A stretch of 64,000 nt of DNA. Source: Leptospiraceae bacterium (GTDB lineage: Bacteria > Spirochaetota > Leptospiria > Leptospirales > Leptospiraceae). Shown here in pieces: positions 8,986 to 18,725 of this stretch. The first letter of the stretch is position 1. Each line of letters opens with the position of its first letter. A model generated the notes under the pieces. That model was not told the DNA's origin. It searched no databases and saw only the letters and a program-made list of their open reading frames with translations. Location of the stretch: assembly GCA_027485405.1 (NCBI GenBank), contig JAIXRB010000082.1, forward strand, positions 19,178-83,177. Reading direction: 5' to 3'. A program made the translations under genes and the position numbers.

Positions 8986-11001
8986 TTAGTCCAATCTTTT
9001 GAAATTCACTCTTCTATTCTTAGCCCTGCCTGTTTCCGTTTCATTCTCTTCAATTGGTTGGGAGTAGTAGTAGGCTTGTATTTTCATTTGCTTAGTTGGA
9101 ACCTTTTTTGAAAGAAGATATTCAAAGACTGCTTTAGCTCTGTCTTCGCTCAATTTAATATTATACTCTTTGCTACCTACGTTGTCTGTGTGTCCGCCAA
9201 TCTCTAAACTCTCTTCTTTAGTCGCAATCAAATGCAAAGCTAGTTGATCCAGGACCATTTTGTCTTCATCGCTAATAACTTTTTGGTTAAACGGAAAGTA
9301 GATCACAGCATTATACAATGGATTGAAATCTTTCAGATTTCTCAAGAAAAGAACAGTTTCTTTACCTTTCATTCCTTCAATTTTATCTTTCGAAAAAATG
9401 AAAGTCTCTGTTTTGTAGTCCTTTGCTTTGGTCAGTAATTCAAAATCTACTATTTCTTGTTTTTCGATATAATGAACAGATTCGAATTTTTTAAGTTTTG
9501 ACCCTCTTCTATTTTTATCATCGAAGTATGTAATCTCGGATTCAGATATAACCTCAAGCGTAAGCCTATCTTTTACTATAAATCTATATGCATTTTCAGG
9601 AATTTCAAACCTTTTAGGCTTTTCAGGTTTAATCGCTTGTAAAATGATTTTGCTATACTGCTCTTTATTTCTACCAATGTTTCCCCTCAAATCCAGACTG
9701 ATTTCATTCGGTTGAAATCCAGGTGAAGAAACCTCAACCCGATAGATTTTTCCGGTTTTCAATGTAGTTGAGAAATTTTCTAAATCAGAACCAGAAAGGT
9801 CTCCACCAATTCGCTTGGATGTGATGACTTGGATGGGAATTGTTCCATCAAAGATTTTTATAGTGGAATCAAGACCTATCATATGATTTTCAGATCCATC
9901 TAAAACCAAACCACGAAATACGAAATCGTAAGTCCTTCTCAAATCCTCTGGAACTTGGGTTCTATAAATGTCAAATTGCCCTTTGCCGCCTGGACGGTTT
10001 GAAGCATAATAAAACCAAAGGTCATCAAAAGTGACACTGAGTCCTTCATTATCACTTTCCTCCCAAAGACTGTAAGTCGAATAGTCGTTCGGTGTATCAA
10101 AAGGATAGCCAGTCGAGTTTGGACTCATCTTTCGACTCGTATTGAAAGGCATCCCCAAAAGTCTAATCTCAGAAAATTCTCCTAAGATCATATCAAACTC
10201 AGAATAAAAATAAGAAAACTTTTTATTTTGGTCTTCTTTATCAGAACTAAAATAGATTCGATTTCCATCCCAGTGAAAACTAGGCATAATCTCATTTGCG
10301 GCAGAGTTTAACTGCTTACCTAAGTTAATTGGTTTTTGCCAGATTCCTTCTTTACACTTCAAGAAGGGCTTATCCGGTTTTGGTTGTAATTTTTTGTCTT
10401 CGCTTGTTGGGGCTCTTTTGGACATCCAAAGATCAAAACCACCCCACCCTCCAGGTCTGTTCGAAGAAAAAATCATGGAACAACCATCTGGTGAAATAGC
10501 TGGCATCTTATCTTCAAAGTGTGAATTGATTTCATTCAAATGAATGGGGACAGACCAATTCCCCGTTCTTGCATTGATTTTGGTAAAATAGATATTGAGT
10601 TCATCAAACCCTTCCCGATTTTTTTTGGGGTCAGAGTCTTGGTTTCTCACGGAAGTAAAATACAATTCGTACGGCTTTTCATTCTCATCGAAGAGAATAG
10701 AAAACATTCCTTCAAAGTTTGGTGAATTCAATTCTCGGAAATTTTTGGGTTCTGACCAAACAGGAGTTTTCATTCTATCTGGAAAGCTCTTGTTTTCAGA
10801 AACCCAAATATCCATTCCACCTTCCCCACCTGGGCGGTTGCTCTGAAAAACTAAGTATCGTCCATCGGGAGAAATAATTGGGTTGTATTCCACATTTTGG
10901 GTATTGAGAGGCTCCACAAAAGGCAAATCCCGATATTTGGGAAGAGGCTGAGAGGCCAAAGCTAAGGTGCAGAAATAGACAATTGCAATTTTAAGTCTCA
11001 T
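8986..11001 (-). CDS. OmpA-family outer-membrane protein with PD40 (WD40-like) repeats
   Basis: I start this at the ATG at 11001 (671 residues) rather than 11046, because AAGGAAG lies just upstream and a signal peptide (MRLKIAIVYF...) then begins the protein. Four SPDG...SNRPGG/DIW-type PD40 blades occupy roughly the first half. A carboxypeptidase-regulatory-like segment follows. The C-terminal 110 residues are an OmpA-type peptidoglycan-binding domain with GHTDNVGS and NRRVNF. The protein probably anchors the outer membrane to peptidoglycan while presenting a propeller in the periplasm. Such PD40-OmpA fusions are common in Leptospira and Bacteroidetes. The ligand is unknown. Confidence 0.87.
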   Translation of the reverse strand: MRLKIAIVYFCTLALASQPLPKYRDLPFVEPLNTQNVEYNPIISPDGRYLVFQSNRPGGEGGMDIWVSENKSFPDRMKTPVWSEPKNFRELNSPNFEGMFSILFDENEKPYELYFTSVRNQDSDPKKNREGFDELNIYFTKINARTGNWSVPIHLNEINSHFEDKMPAISPDGCSMIFSSNRPGGWGGFDLWMSKRAPTSEDKKLQPKPDKPFLKCKEGIWQKPINLGKQLNSAANEIMPSFHWDGNRIYFSSDKEDQNKKFSYFYSEFDMILGEFSEIRLLGMPFNTSRKMSPNSTGYPFDTPNDYSTYSLWEESDNEGLSVTFDDLWFYYASNRPGGKGQFDIYRTQVPEDLRRTYDFVFRGLVLDGSENHMIGLDSTIKIFDGTIPIQVITSKRIGGDLSGSDLENFSTTLKTGKIYRVEVSSPGFQPNEISLDLRGNIGRNKEQYSKIILQAIKPEKPKRFEIPENAYRFIVKDRLTLEVISESEITYFDDKNRRGSKLKKFESVHYIEKQEIVDFELLTKAKDYKTETFIFSKDKIEGMKGKETVLFLRNLKDFNPLYNAVIYFPFNQKVISDEDKMVLDQLALHLIATKEESLEIGGHTDNVGSKEYNIKLSEDRAKAVFEYLLSKKVPTKQMKIQAYYYSQPIEENETETGRAKNRRVNFKRLD

Positions 11002-11096
11002 TTTGGCTTCCTTAGAATCTATCGGTTTATCTGAATTTTCTGCCAAGGGAAAAAAGAATCGGGATTTTAATCGTGGGGCTATCTCTAGGCTAAAGA

Positions 11097-11906
11097 ATGA
11101 CTTCCCTTTTTGGAATTTTAAACCTCAGCACTGATTCGTTTTCCGACGGCGGAGAATTCTCTGAATTCGCCAAAGCCGTTGACCAAGGAAACTTACTTTT
11201 ACAACAAGGGGCAAGTGTTTTGGACTTGGGAGCCCAGTCTTCCAATCCAGAAGCCAAGCTCAAAACCCCAGAAGAAGAATTGGCTCTGCTCGATCCGATC
11301 TTACATCACTTTGTTCAAAAAGGGGTCTCTATCAGTGTAGATTCTTTTCAACCAAAAGTGCAAGGACTTGCCGCAAAGGCAGGGGCGAGCTTTCTAAATG
11401 ATATTTCTGGATTTACTCACCCTGATTCCAAGTCCATGTTAGCGGAATTAGATTCTTCAAAATTTCCGAGTTTAGTTGTTATGCATTCTCATACGGGTGG
11501 AATCGCAAATTTATCGGAAGGTTCGTTGAACATAGGCAATGTTGTCTCCAAAATCCTAGGTTTTTTTAGAGATCGAAAGAAACAGTTGAATGAATGGAAC
11601 ATCCCAGATTCTAAGTTGATTTTTGATCCAGGAATGGGCTTTTTTCTAGGTAAAGACCCAGAGCTTTCTTACGAAGTTTTGCGACAAATCGATGTGTTTT
11701 TAAAAGAATTTCCTAATTTACTAATCTCTGTTTCTCGAAAATCTTTTTTAACATCGATAGCTGGAAATGTGCCCCCAAAAGAAAGGGAGAATGCTACTTT
11801 ATTAGTTGAGTCCTATCTCATCCAAAAGAAAGTCCCTTGGATTCGGACTCACAATCCAGCAAAAGTTATCCAAAGCAAAAACTGGTTTCGTCTACTCTCT
11901 TCCTGA
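11097..11906 (+). CDS. folP: Dihydropteroate synthase, divergent
   Basis: A 269-residue TIM-barrel protein. It keeps GILNLSTDSFSDGG at the N-terminus, SVDSF, NDISG, DPGMGFFLGKD, SRKSF and a C-terminal RTHN, matching DHPS blocks in order. DHPS joins p-aminobenzoate to dihydropterin pyrophosphate in folate synthesis. Loop 2, usually G-G-E-S-T-R-P-G, reads GAQSSNPEA (residues 45-53), so the Thr-Arg of the pABA/sulfonamide loop is replaced by Ser-Asn. The final RVHD is RTHN. It stands alone, convergent with and overlapping the next gene by 15 bases. I am confident of the family and less so of normal drug sensitivity. Confidence 0.85.
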   Translation: MTSLFGILNLSTDSFSDGGEFSEFAKAVDQGNLLLQQGASVLDLGAQSSNPEAKLKTPEEELALLDPILHHFVQKGVSISVDSFQPKVQGLAAKAGASFLNDISGFTHPDSKSMLAELDSSKFPSLVVMHSHTGGIANLSEGSLNIGNVVSKILGFFRDRKKQLNEWNIPDSKLIFDPGMGFFLGKDPELSYEVLRQIDVFLKEFPNLLISVSRKSFLTSIAGNVPPKERENATLLVESYLIQKKVPWIRTHNPAKVIQSKNWFRLLSS

Positions 11907-12809
11907 TCTGATTCTTTTTCTTATTCCATCCTTTTCCAAAGTGGGGAAGAAAACAGTTTCAGGAACAAGATAACCGGACTTTTCTGCGGCTTTTAAATGA
12001 GGAATTAAAGGTTTCCAATCTGGATTTTCTTCAACCACAAGCAAAGTATCTCTCCATAATTCCAAAAAGCTTACTTTACTCTTTTCGCTATCCGGTGCAT
12101 CTTTGGCCCATTTTAAGGCTTCCGTATAGAAACCTAACTGAAAGTTGGCCTTAAGTCCATAAAAATGATAGTCCTTTCTTTTTTTTGCAACTTTCGTGAG
12201 TGATTTCAAGATATCCAAAACACCATACCACTTTCCATTTTCAGTCAAAACCTCTGCCATTCCAAACAGAGCTTCTTCATGAAAAGGATTCACTTCTAAA
12301 ATCTGGTTAAAATAGCTTTCAGCAAAACCAAAGTTACCTAAGACTAAATAGTATTTTCCAAGTTCTTCCCATGAGAAAATCTCCCAATCGGGAACTTTTG
12401 AAAGTGCATCTAAAGTAATAACTCGCTCGTCCCATCGATTCGACTCGTACAATGTCTCTAGGAGGTTTAAGTAAAAGGTTTTTTGATTTGGAGTATAGGA
12501 TTTCCTGATCTTTACTTTGATTTCTTCATATTCATCAAGTAAGTAGTAAAACCTCAATTGATTCAGTCGAATCGTAGAACTCAGAGGAAACTCTTTTGTG
12601 CAAATCTCCCATTGTTGAATTGCCTCTTTCAAACGAGAATTTCTAGAGTATAACACACCCAACCGATTGCATTCTTTAGCTGACTCTTCAATGCCTTGGA
12701 TTGTTAGATAAGGATCTTCTTCCAAAATCTCCGGATTTCGAATTGTTTGCTGACAAGAAATTCCCAAAAGCAACAAAATACCGAAAAGCTGGTTGATTAA
12801 GACTCTCAT
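11892..12809 (-). CDS. TPR-repeat lipoprotein
   Basis: With the ATG at 12809 the protein begins with a short lipoprotein signal ending LLLLGISC (Cys 19), followed by about 285 residues of TPR-like helical pairs such as LGKYYLVLGNFGFAESYF. A TTG start at 12827 would only lengthen the signal. It should be exported and lipid-anchored, serving as a scaffold. It follows the next TPR gene by 19 bases and probably forms an operon with it. No enzymatic motif is visible. Confidence 0.75.
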   Translation of the reverse strand: MRVLINQLFGILLLLGISCQQTIRNPEILEEDPYLTIQGIEESAKECNRLGVLYSRNSRLKEAIQQWEICTKEFPLSSTIRLNQLRFYYLLDEYEEIKVKIRKSYTPNQKTFYLNLLETLYESNRWDERVITLDALSKVPDWEIFSWEELGKYYLVLGNFGFAESYFNQILEVNPFHEEALFGMAEVLTENGKWYGVLDILKSLTKVAKKRKDYHFYGLKANFQLGFYTEALKWAKDAPDSEKSKVSFLELWRDTLLVVEENPDWKPLIPHLKAAEKSGYLVPETVFFPTLEKDGIRKRIRSGRE

Positions 12810-12828
12810 CCTCAAAAATTGAAACAAC

Positions 12829-13644
12829 CTAACTATTTTCAGAATCTTTTAGTTTTTGCGCATAGACCAAATACTGAACTGCTTTTTCCGGATCGCCGTT
12901 AAACAAATAAAGCAAACTTAAATCCAAAGCCTCTTGGGGATCGGGTGGAGAAAAATTTTCTGGATTTTCCTCGGCAAGATTCAGCTTTGCTTTAAACTCT
13001 TTCAGCTTTTTCTTCGCTTTAACTTGAATTTGCTGAAATGACTTTCTTGCAACTGCATCTTCTTCTTGCCATGCTTTTTCGATAGTTTGATTGAAGCTGA
13101 TAAAACCTTGGTCTTTCGTAACCATTTCTTTTAGAAGAGTAGCGCTCTGTTTAAAATTTCCTTGCTTCGCCAATACCTCTGTTTTGAGAATTTTGAGCTG
13201 CGGGTTGTTTGGATACAGGGTCAGGTATCTTTCTAACATTTGTAAACTTTCAGGGAAGCGATTCTTTTCGTAATAGAACATTGCGAGTCCTCCTAGAGCT
13301 GATTTCTGTGTTTCGTCGATTTTTAATACATTTTGTAGATAGATTTCTGTTTTTTCATCATTTCCATCCCATTGATAGATTTGGGCTACAAGGAGATGCG
13401 CCGGTATAAATCTTCGTTCCGCGTGAAGGCAAGCTTTCAAATTTTGAAGAGCCCTCACCATTTCTCCTAATTTATAAAAGGAAATGCCTGCATTGTAAAA
13501 AGCTTTGTAACTCTTTGTCTTTTCTGCTTGGCTTTGGAATAAATCCCCTGACTGGCGATACAGATCTGCGGCTTCTTCGCTTTTCCCCTCTTTATCAAGA
13601 GCTACGGCTTGAGAGTACAGTCTTTCTGCGAGATTCTGTTCCAT
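12829..13644 (-). CDS. Cytoplasmic TPR-repeat protein
   Basis: A 271-residue protein without a signal peptide. At least five TPR units are recognisable (for example AFYNAGISFYKLGEMVRALQ and ALGGLAMFYYEKNRFPESLQ). A basic, Lys-rich helix (about 195-215) may be a coiled coil. It probably works as a protein-interaction scaffold. It is the first gene of the pair with the TPR lipoprotein and is divergent from rlpA. No more specific role can be given. Confidence 0.75.
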   Translation of the reverse strand: MEQNLAERLYSQAVALDKEGKSEEAADLYRQSGDLFQSQAEKTKSYKAFYNAGISFYKLGEMVRALQNLKACLHAERRFIPAHLLVAQIYQWDGNDEKTEIYLQNVLKIDETQKSALGGLAMFYYEKNRFPESLQMLERYLTLYPNNPQLKILKTEVLAKQGNFKQSATLLKEMVTKDQGFISFNQTIEKAWQEEDAVARKSFQQIQVKAKKKLKEFKAKLNLAEENPENFSPPDPQEALDLSLLYLFNGDPEKAVQYLVYAQKLKDSENS

Positions 13645-13727
13645 TCCCTAACTACTATCGTAAACTATTTTAAATTTAGCCCAAAGAAAACAACGGGGCA
13701 AATCTGTTTTTCTTCCGATCTTTTGTT

Positions 13728-13745
13728 TAGAATTGAGGTAGGAGA
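13728..13745 (+). promoter_or_regulatory. Possible -10 box and ribosome site before rlpA
   Basis: TAGAAT at 13728-13733 matches five of six bases of a sigma-70 -10 box, and GAGGTAGGAG at 13736-13745 is a good ribosome site ending five bases before the ATG. I see no convincing -35 box, so the promoter part is tentative. Confidence 0.35.
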
Positions 13746-13750
13746 ACTAG

Positions 13751-14671
13751 ATGAATAAATACATTCTTATTCTTTTTTTATTGGGAACAGTTTCTTGCAC
13801 AACTACAGAAGCTACGCGCAGAAATTACAGCGCTTCTGGGGATCCAGAGGATATCTTTTTTGAAAGATCACAGAAAAGCCGACCAACTCAGTCGACCGAT
13901 GACTCTGTAGCAAAATCTGTATTAGATGACATGAATACAACGAGTAAAGGAACATCGGAACCGAAAGCTTTACCCACAAAACAAGCAAATATGTCCAGTT
14001 TTGATGAAGTCGGACTTTCTTCCTGGTATGGACAAAAGTTCCAGGGAAGACCAACGGCAAGCGGGGAACCCTTTGATAGGCTAAAATTGACAGGTGCCCA
14101 TCGAACTTTGCCCATCGGTTCGGTCGTAAAAATCCAAAACCTCGAGAATCAGAAAGAGGCGGTAGTTAGAATCAATGACCGTGGACCTTTTGTGGATGAC
14201 CGTATAGTCGATGTTTCCGAAAAAACAGCAGAACTTCTCGAATTTAAAGAGAAAGGCGTAACCAAAGTTGGGATCAAAGTCTTGAAAAAAGGCGAATCGG
14301 ATGACTTAGACAACGACGATTCTGATCTTTTGGACGATGCCCCCGCAAAACCTGAAAAACTCCAGGGCCAAAAACCAGCGAACCAGAAACTCCCTGTTTC
14401 AGCCGCGACAGCAACTACTGCTGCGGTTGCATCGGCGCATAGTTCTACCCCCAAGGGATTCACTGTCCAGGTTGGGGTTTTTAAAGAGCAAGAAAGAGCG
14501 CAAAAGTTTAAAGAATCAATGAAATCGGGATACAACGAACCAGTTTATGTCTACCCGCGCGATAACTCGTTCGTTGTTCAGGTTGGAGATTTTGCGGATC
14601 GCACAAAAGCCGAAGCCTTGAAAGGTAAACTCAAGACTGACGGGATTGACTGTTTTATCCCTCCACGTTAA
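13751..14671 (+). CDS. rlpA: RlpA-type septal lytic transglycosylase lipoprotein with SPOR domain
   Basis: A 306-residue lipoprotein: a signal ending LLGTVSC (Cys 16), a low-complexity linker, a double-psi beta-barrel RlpA domain (about 88-180), an acidic/Ala-rich linker and a C-terminal SPOR domain (about 235-306). Glu106, His117 and Asp143 have exactly the spacing of the catalytic residues described for Pseudomonas RlpA (Glu120, His131, Asp157). It should therefore cut glycan strands stripped of stem peptides. The SPOR domain would target denuded septal glycan. The gene is monocistronic, followed by a strong inverted repeat. Confidence 0.88.
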   Translation: MNKYILILFLLGTVSCTTTEATRRNYSASGDPEDIFFERSQKSRPTQSTDDSVAKSVLDDMNTTSKGTSEPKALPTKQANMSSFDEVGLSSWYGQKFQGRPTASGEPFDRLKLTGAHRTLPIGSVVKIQNLENQKEAVVRINDRGPFVDDRIVDVSEKTAELLEFKEKGVTKVGIKVLKKGESDDLDNDDSDLLDDAPAKPEKLQGQKPANQKLPVSAATATTAAVASAHSSTPKGFTVQVGVFKEQERAQKFKESMKSGYNEPVYVYPRDNSFVVQVGDFADRTKAEALKGKLKTDGIDCFIPPR

Positions 14672-14689
14672 CAAACCACTATTTTCTAC

Positions 14690-14722
14690 TCTGGGTGTTT
14701 AGAAAGACACAGAACACCCAGA
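14690..14722 (+). terminator. Inverted repeat after rlpA
   Basis: Perfect 10-base arms (TCTGGGTGTT at 14690-14699, AACACCCAGA at 14713-14722) with a 13-base loop, starting 19 bases after the rlpA stop. No T run follows, so it is either a factor-dependent or weak terminator, or an mRNA structure upstream of the next gene. Confidence 0.5.
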
Positions 14723-14801
14723 CTTTCTGGAAAATGTATTGCATTTTCCTAAAAAATTCCATACTCTTTCCAATTACCAATCCCCAAAGAAGCAAGAAAA
14801 C

Positions 14802-17800
14802 ATGAGTGAATCGATTTTTTCATTAGATCATATTTTAGTAAACTATTACACCTTTGGTAGCTTACTTGTCACAGTAATCATTGGCATCTTAGCCATATTC
14901 TTCCTTTCCTTACATGACAAAACCAAGTCCACTTATCACTTGGGTTTGGCTTGTACTTACCTTGCCTTATTTCAGTTTGGCTACTTTTTAGCGGCTTTCT
15001 ACTATCACCCGATAGCCGCGTTCCACCGATGGTTTACAGTTGGTTTCATTCTTTTTGGAATTCTGCACTTTGGACAGTTTTTCTATCGATTCCCTGGCAA
15101 TGAAAACGGTAAAGTTGCAGGTTTCATTGCCAGAATCATGTATCCTGTTGCAGTAATAGCCGTTATCTGGTTTTTTGCTCAAACTTACAATAGCCCAAAG
15201 AAATATCACTTTACAGCGCACCATTGGGACTTTAACGCAGAAGGTCCAAGTAAGGTTCTTGGAATCCTAATTGTTGTTTACTCTTTGATTTCTTTCATAC
15301 TATTACCAGCTATAAAAATCATCCGTATGGCAAAAGGCAAACGAAGAGCGATCTCCGGAATGGCCTTTGCAGGGTTGATTGCCGCCGTCGTTCCAAACGT
15401 AACGAACGTTATGAGTCGAGACGGGGCAATGGAACGATCTACATTCTTAACTTCATTGGTTCTACTTTTCACTTTGTCTTTCTTTATGATCACAATCATT
15501 TTTATCAATACCAGTTCCGAAAGAACAACATTTATGGTAAAGATCGTTGGTATATCGGCTGTTACGATGTTAATCATCATGCAGGCCTTTTCCTATATGG
15601 TGGATCAGGAAAAAGAGACTGCGTTTGACAATTTTTCGATCCAGATGGGCTCTAGAGCCTTGGAAGGCGGGGAGATATCTAAATCCATTGTTTACATTGT
15701 GGATTATGATCCCAAAAGCAAAGAGTTTGTAACAGAAAGAATGCCCGAAGCAGTTCAATTGGATTTTCCTCTTGTTCAAGCAGATATGTACAATACGTAC
15801 ATGCATGAACAGCTGGACCATTTGTCTGCAGCGGATTTCAAAAATCAACTCAAGGCATCACTTGAAGAGACTCCGTCTTTCTTTCAGGGATACAAAGATT
15901 CTATCCTAAACTTTTTAGAAAATTCAAGCGCCAGAACAGATGAAGAACTTCGAGAAGATACTTTTAAATACTTTGAAAAAATCAACAAGCTAACTTTCGT
16001 AAACCTAAACAAATTATCAGATATTCCTGCAAATAAGTTTTGTGTCGAAGGAAAAGACTATATCAAAAAAACAAAAAATGTAGAATTTTTCAAACAAGCG
16101 ATTTTGAGCAAAGTGAAAGATGGAGATTGCACTTGGGATGGAAAAACTGTTTCGGAAGAAGACTATAGAATCGAATACCTCAAATACTTCCGAAACTTCA
16201 AAGCAGAGCTTACCAGACACTACAGAAAAGACTTAAACAATCTAACTCACTATGTAGTTTACATGAAGTATGATCCAAATAGAAAGATCATGCAAGAAGT
16301 TGGCTACTATTACAAAGACTACCGAGCTTATATGCACAAGTCGGCAAAACTTGAGATCTTCATTTTGGGAATTGTGCTTTTAGTTCTATTGATCGTTTTT
16401 CCTCTGTTCTTCAAAGCAACTCTGGTTGATCCACTTTATAGCTTACTTTCCGGTGTTGAAAAAGTAAATGCAGGGAACTTAGACATTGAAGTGCCAATTG
16501 AGGTTAATGATGAGATCGGTTATCTTTCCGAATCTTTCAATGGTATGGTTGCTTCCATCAAGGATGCCCGGAGAGAACTCCAAGATTATGCAGAAAACTT
16601 AGAAGAAAAGGTAAAAGACAGAACCAAAGCTCTCCAAGAGAAAATGGATGAGGTAAATCGTCTTAAAGTTCAGCAGGACGGTGACTATTTCTTAACTTCC
16701 CTACTTGCAAAACCACTCTTCTTCAATGCAAACAAATCTAAAACGGTATCTACTGACTTCTTTGTTCACCAAAAAAAGAAATTCGAATTTAGAAACAAAG
16801 TCGGAGACTTGGGTGGAGATATTTGCGTTACAGGAAACCTAAAACTAGGAAAACCTGACAACTTCAAACGATATACAATGGTTATGAACGGCGATGCCAT
16901 GGGAAAATCCATGCAAGGTGCTGGAGGTTCATTGGTAATGGGGGTCGCTATCAATGCCATTATGGCAAGATCAGCAAGTAACAAGCGGATCTTAAACCGA
17001 ACCCCTGACGAGTGGCTCACAGACGTTTACGAAGAGATCAACTCCGTATTCAAATCTTTTAACGGAACAATGGTAATTTCAGCCACCATTATGTTGATCG
17101 ATGATGAAACTGGTGAAGTTTTCTTCTTCAACGCAGAACACCCATTTACAATTCTTTATCGAGATGGTAAAGCGAGCTTTATTGAAGAAGAGTTGAAGCT
17201 AAGAAAACTTGGTCTCGATTCTGAGTATCCTTTCGAAGTTCAAAAATTCCAACTCTTACCTGGTGACCAAATCATTCTGGCCTCCGATGGAAGAGACGAT
17301 ATCGACCTTACTCCTGACGAAGACGTAAGAACGATAAACGAAGACGAAACTCTAGTTCTCAAATATGTTGAACAAGCAGAGGGCGATATTTACAAGACTG
17401 AAAAGTATCTGAAAGAGCTTGGTGAGCTAACGGACGATATGTCGATGATGAGTATCTTTTATAGAAAGCATGGCGTTGAAATCGTTGAAGATGCACCAAA
17501 ACCTATCGAGAAACCGATTGAAGCACCACAATCCGTGGCAGTTGCAGAACCAGTTGTTGAGCCAGAACCAACTGAGGAAATCTTTGAACCCAAGACAGAC
17601 GATTGGGACAAGGTATTAACCGCAGACGGAGCTTTTGAAGAAGGAAAGGAGCTTTATCAAAGTGGCGAACTAGAGCGAGCAGTTGGTGTACTTTCCAAAG
17701 CATTCAAGGCAGACAGTTCAAACCACAAACTAAATAAATTCTTGGGATTGATTAGTTACAAAGCAAAAGAATACCAAATTGCTTCTGAAGTTCTCACTGC

Positions 17801-18083
17801 GTTTTTAAAAGACAACGAAGGAACTTCAGAGTATTGGTACTACCTATCTATGTCAGAGAAGAAAATTGGAAACTACGAACCAGCGCTAAAAGCGGCACAA
17901 GAAGCTCTTAAGTTGGATCCAAACAATTTTCAAAATCTAATCAATTTGGCAGACGTTAGCAGACTACTTGGAAACACAGACAGGGCATATACCTATGTTA
18001 CCAGAGCTCAAGGAATCGATCCTGAAAACAAGAATGTCAAGAAGCTGACTCGTTTGCTAGAAAAAGCCACAAGTTTAAATTAA
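14802..18083 (+). CDS. 7TM-HAMP-SpoIIE phosphatase with C-terminal TPRs
   Basis: I prefer the ATG at 14802 (1093 residues) over the TTG at 14739, because the extra 21 residues look non-coding. Residues 17-266 hold about eight membrane helices. A large extracytoplasmic domain (267-515) follows, then a membrane helix (about 516-536), a HAMP (541-587), a coiled coil, a SpoIIE/PP2C domain (about 660-885) and TPR repeats (about 940-1093). The phosphatase keeps the metal-binding Asp positions: GGD, GDAMGKS, SDGRDD, LTDDMS. It shares the linker QQDGDYFLTSLL with the gene at 47976. It should act on a phosphorylated STAS partner in response to an envelope signal. Confidence 0.87.
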   Translation: MSESIFSLDHILVNYYTFGSLLVTVIIGILAIFFLSLHDKTKSTYHLGLACTYLALFQFGYFLAAFYYHPIAAFHRWFTVGFILFGILHFGQFFYRFPGNENGKVAGFIARIMYPVAVIAVIWFFAQTYNSPKKYHFTAHHWDFNAEGPSKVLGILIVVYSLISFILLPAIKIIRMAKGKRRAISGMAFAGLIAAVVPNVTNVMSRDGAMERSTFLTSLVLLFTLSFFMITIIFINTSSERTTFMVKIVGISAVTMLIIMQAFSYMVDQEKETAFDNFSIQMGSRALEGGEISKSIVYIVDYDPKSKEFVTERMPEAVQLDFPLVQADMYNTYMHEQLDHLSAADFKNQLKASLEETPSFFQGYKDSILNFLENSSARTDEELREDTFKYFEKINKLTFVNLNKLSDIPANKFCVEGKDYIKKTKNVEFFKQAILSKVKDGDCTWDGKTVSEEDYRIEYLKYFRNFKAELTRHYRKDLNNLTHYVVYMKYDPNRKIMQEVGYYYKDYRAYMHKSAKLEIFILGIVLLVLLIVFPLFFKATLVDPLYSLLSGVEKVNAGNLDIEVPIEVNDEIGYLSESFNGMVASIKDARRELQDYAENLEEKVKDRTKALQEKMDEVNRLKVQQDGDYFLTSLLAKPLFFNANKSKTVSTDFFVHQKKKFEFRNKVGDLGGDICVTGNLKLGKPDNFKRYTMVMNGDAMGKSMQGAGGSLVMGVAINAIMARSASNKRILNRTPDEWLTDVYEEINSVFKSFNGTMVISATIMLIDDETGEVFFFNAEHPFTILYRDGKASFIEEELKLRKLGLDSEYPFEVQKFQLLPGDQIILASDGRDDIDLTPDEDVRTINEDETLVLKYVEQAEGDIYKTEKYLKELGELTDDMSMMSIFYRKHGVEIVEDAPKPIEKPIEAPQSVAVAEPVVEPEPTEEIFEPKTDDWDKVLTADGAFEEGKELYQSGELERAVGVLSKAFKADSSNHKLNKFLGLISYKAKEYQIASEVLTAFLKDNEGTSEYWYYLSMSEKKIGNYEPALKAAQEALKLDPNNFQNLINLADVSRLLGNTDRAYTYVTRAQGIDPENKNVKKLTRLLEKATSLN

Positions 18084-18100
18084 AAACCAGAAGGAAGAAA

Positions 18101-18622
18101 ATGAAGAAAATACAAAAACTAATTCTCGTTTGCTTAGTTTCCATAGGAAGCTTTGCACTACAAGCTCAAGAAGCCGATTCGATCGTAGGGAAGTATCTTC
18201 CTCCAGAAAAGGATTCGGTCATTGAAGTCTACAAATGTGGCGCCAAATACTGCGGCAAAACTTTCTGCATCAAAGACAATGCTTATACGGAAAAAGAGAA
18301 AGAGAATGGAACCGTTGGAACTCCTTATTTGGACCACAACAACGAAGACCCAAAACTTCGCAAAAGACCAAACCTTGGAATGGAGTTCTTAACGGGCTTT
18401 GACTACGAGGGAGAAGGTCTTTATAAAAATGGAAAAGTATACAACCCTAGAGACGGTAAAACATACTGCGCTAAGATGACACTGTCTGATCCTAACAAGT
18501 TGGCTCTCAAAGGTCACATTTGCGGAATTTCATTCTTAGGAAAAACCAATGAATGGGTTAGATTAACAGGGATCAACCTGGACGATCCTCGTTGGGATTG
18601 CGTAGGAAAAACAAAGAAGTAA
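18101..18622 (+). CDS. Secreted DUF2147 protein
   Basis: A 173-residue protein with a cleavable signal (MKKIQKLILVCL...LQAQE) and the DUF2147 pattern: GKY near the N-terminus, KVYNPRDGKTYCAKM, and a closing GKTNEWVRL. The family is predicted to be a periplasmic beta-barrel domain of unknown role. Four extra Cys near CGAKYCGKTFC could form disulfides. A strong ribosome site (AGAAGGAAG) precedes the ATG. It starts 17 bases after the large phosphatase gene, so co-transcription is likely. Confidence 0.83.
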   Translation: MKKIQKLILVCLVSIGSFALQAQEADSIVGKYLPPEKDSVIEVYKCGAKYCGKTFCIKDNAYTEKEKENGTVGTPYLDHNNEDPKLRKRPNLGMEFLTGFDYEGEGLYKNGKVYNPRDGKTYCAKMTLSDPNKLALKGHICGISFLGKTNEWVRLTGINLDDPRWDCVGKTKK

Positions 18623-18648
18623 TCTAAATCACTTCTTAAAACATCTAA

Positions 18649-18701
18649 AGCTCTTGGCTGAAAAGTCCAAGAGCTAACATCATTCAAAACTGAATTTTTT
18701 T
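18649..18701 (+). terminator. Two hairpins and T run after the DUF2147 gene
   Basis: The first inverted repeat has perfect 9-base arms (AGCTCTTGG 18649-18657, CCAAGAGCT 18667-18675). A second short stem, ATTCA-AAAC-TGAAT (18682-18695), runs straight into seven T. The position 27 bases after the stop supports a terminator. Confidence 0.6.
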
Positions 18702-18725
18702 CAATGCGATAAGAAAAGAAGATAT

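Noticed and set aside
14739..14801. TTG start for the large 7TM-HAMP-SpoIIE gene
   Set aside because: The added 21 residues lack hydrophobic or conserved features, and the ATG at 14802 leads straight into the membrane domain.
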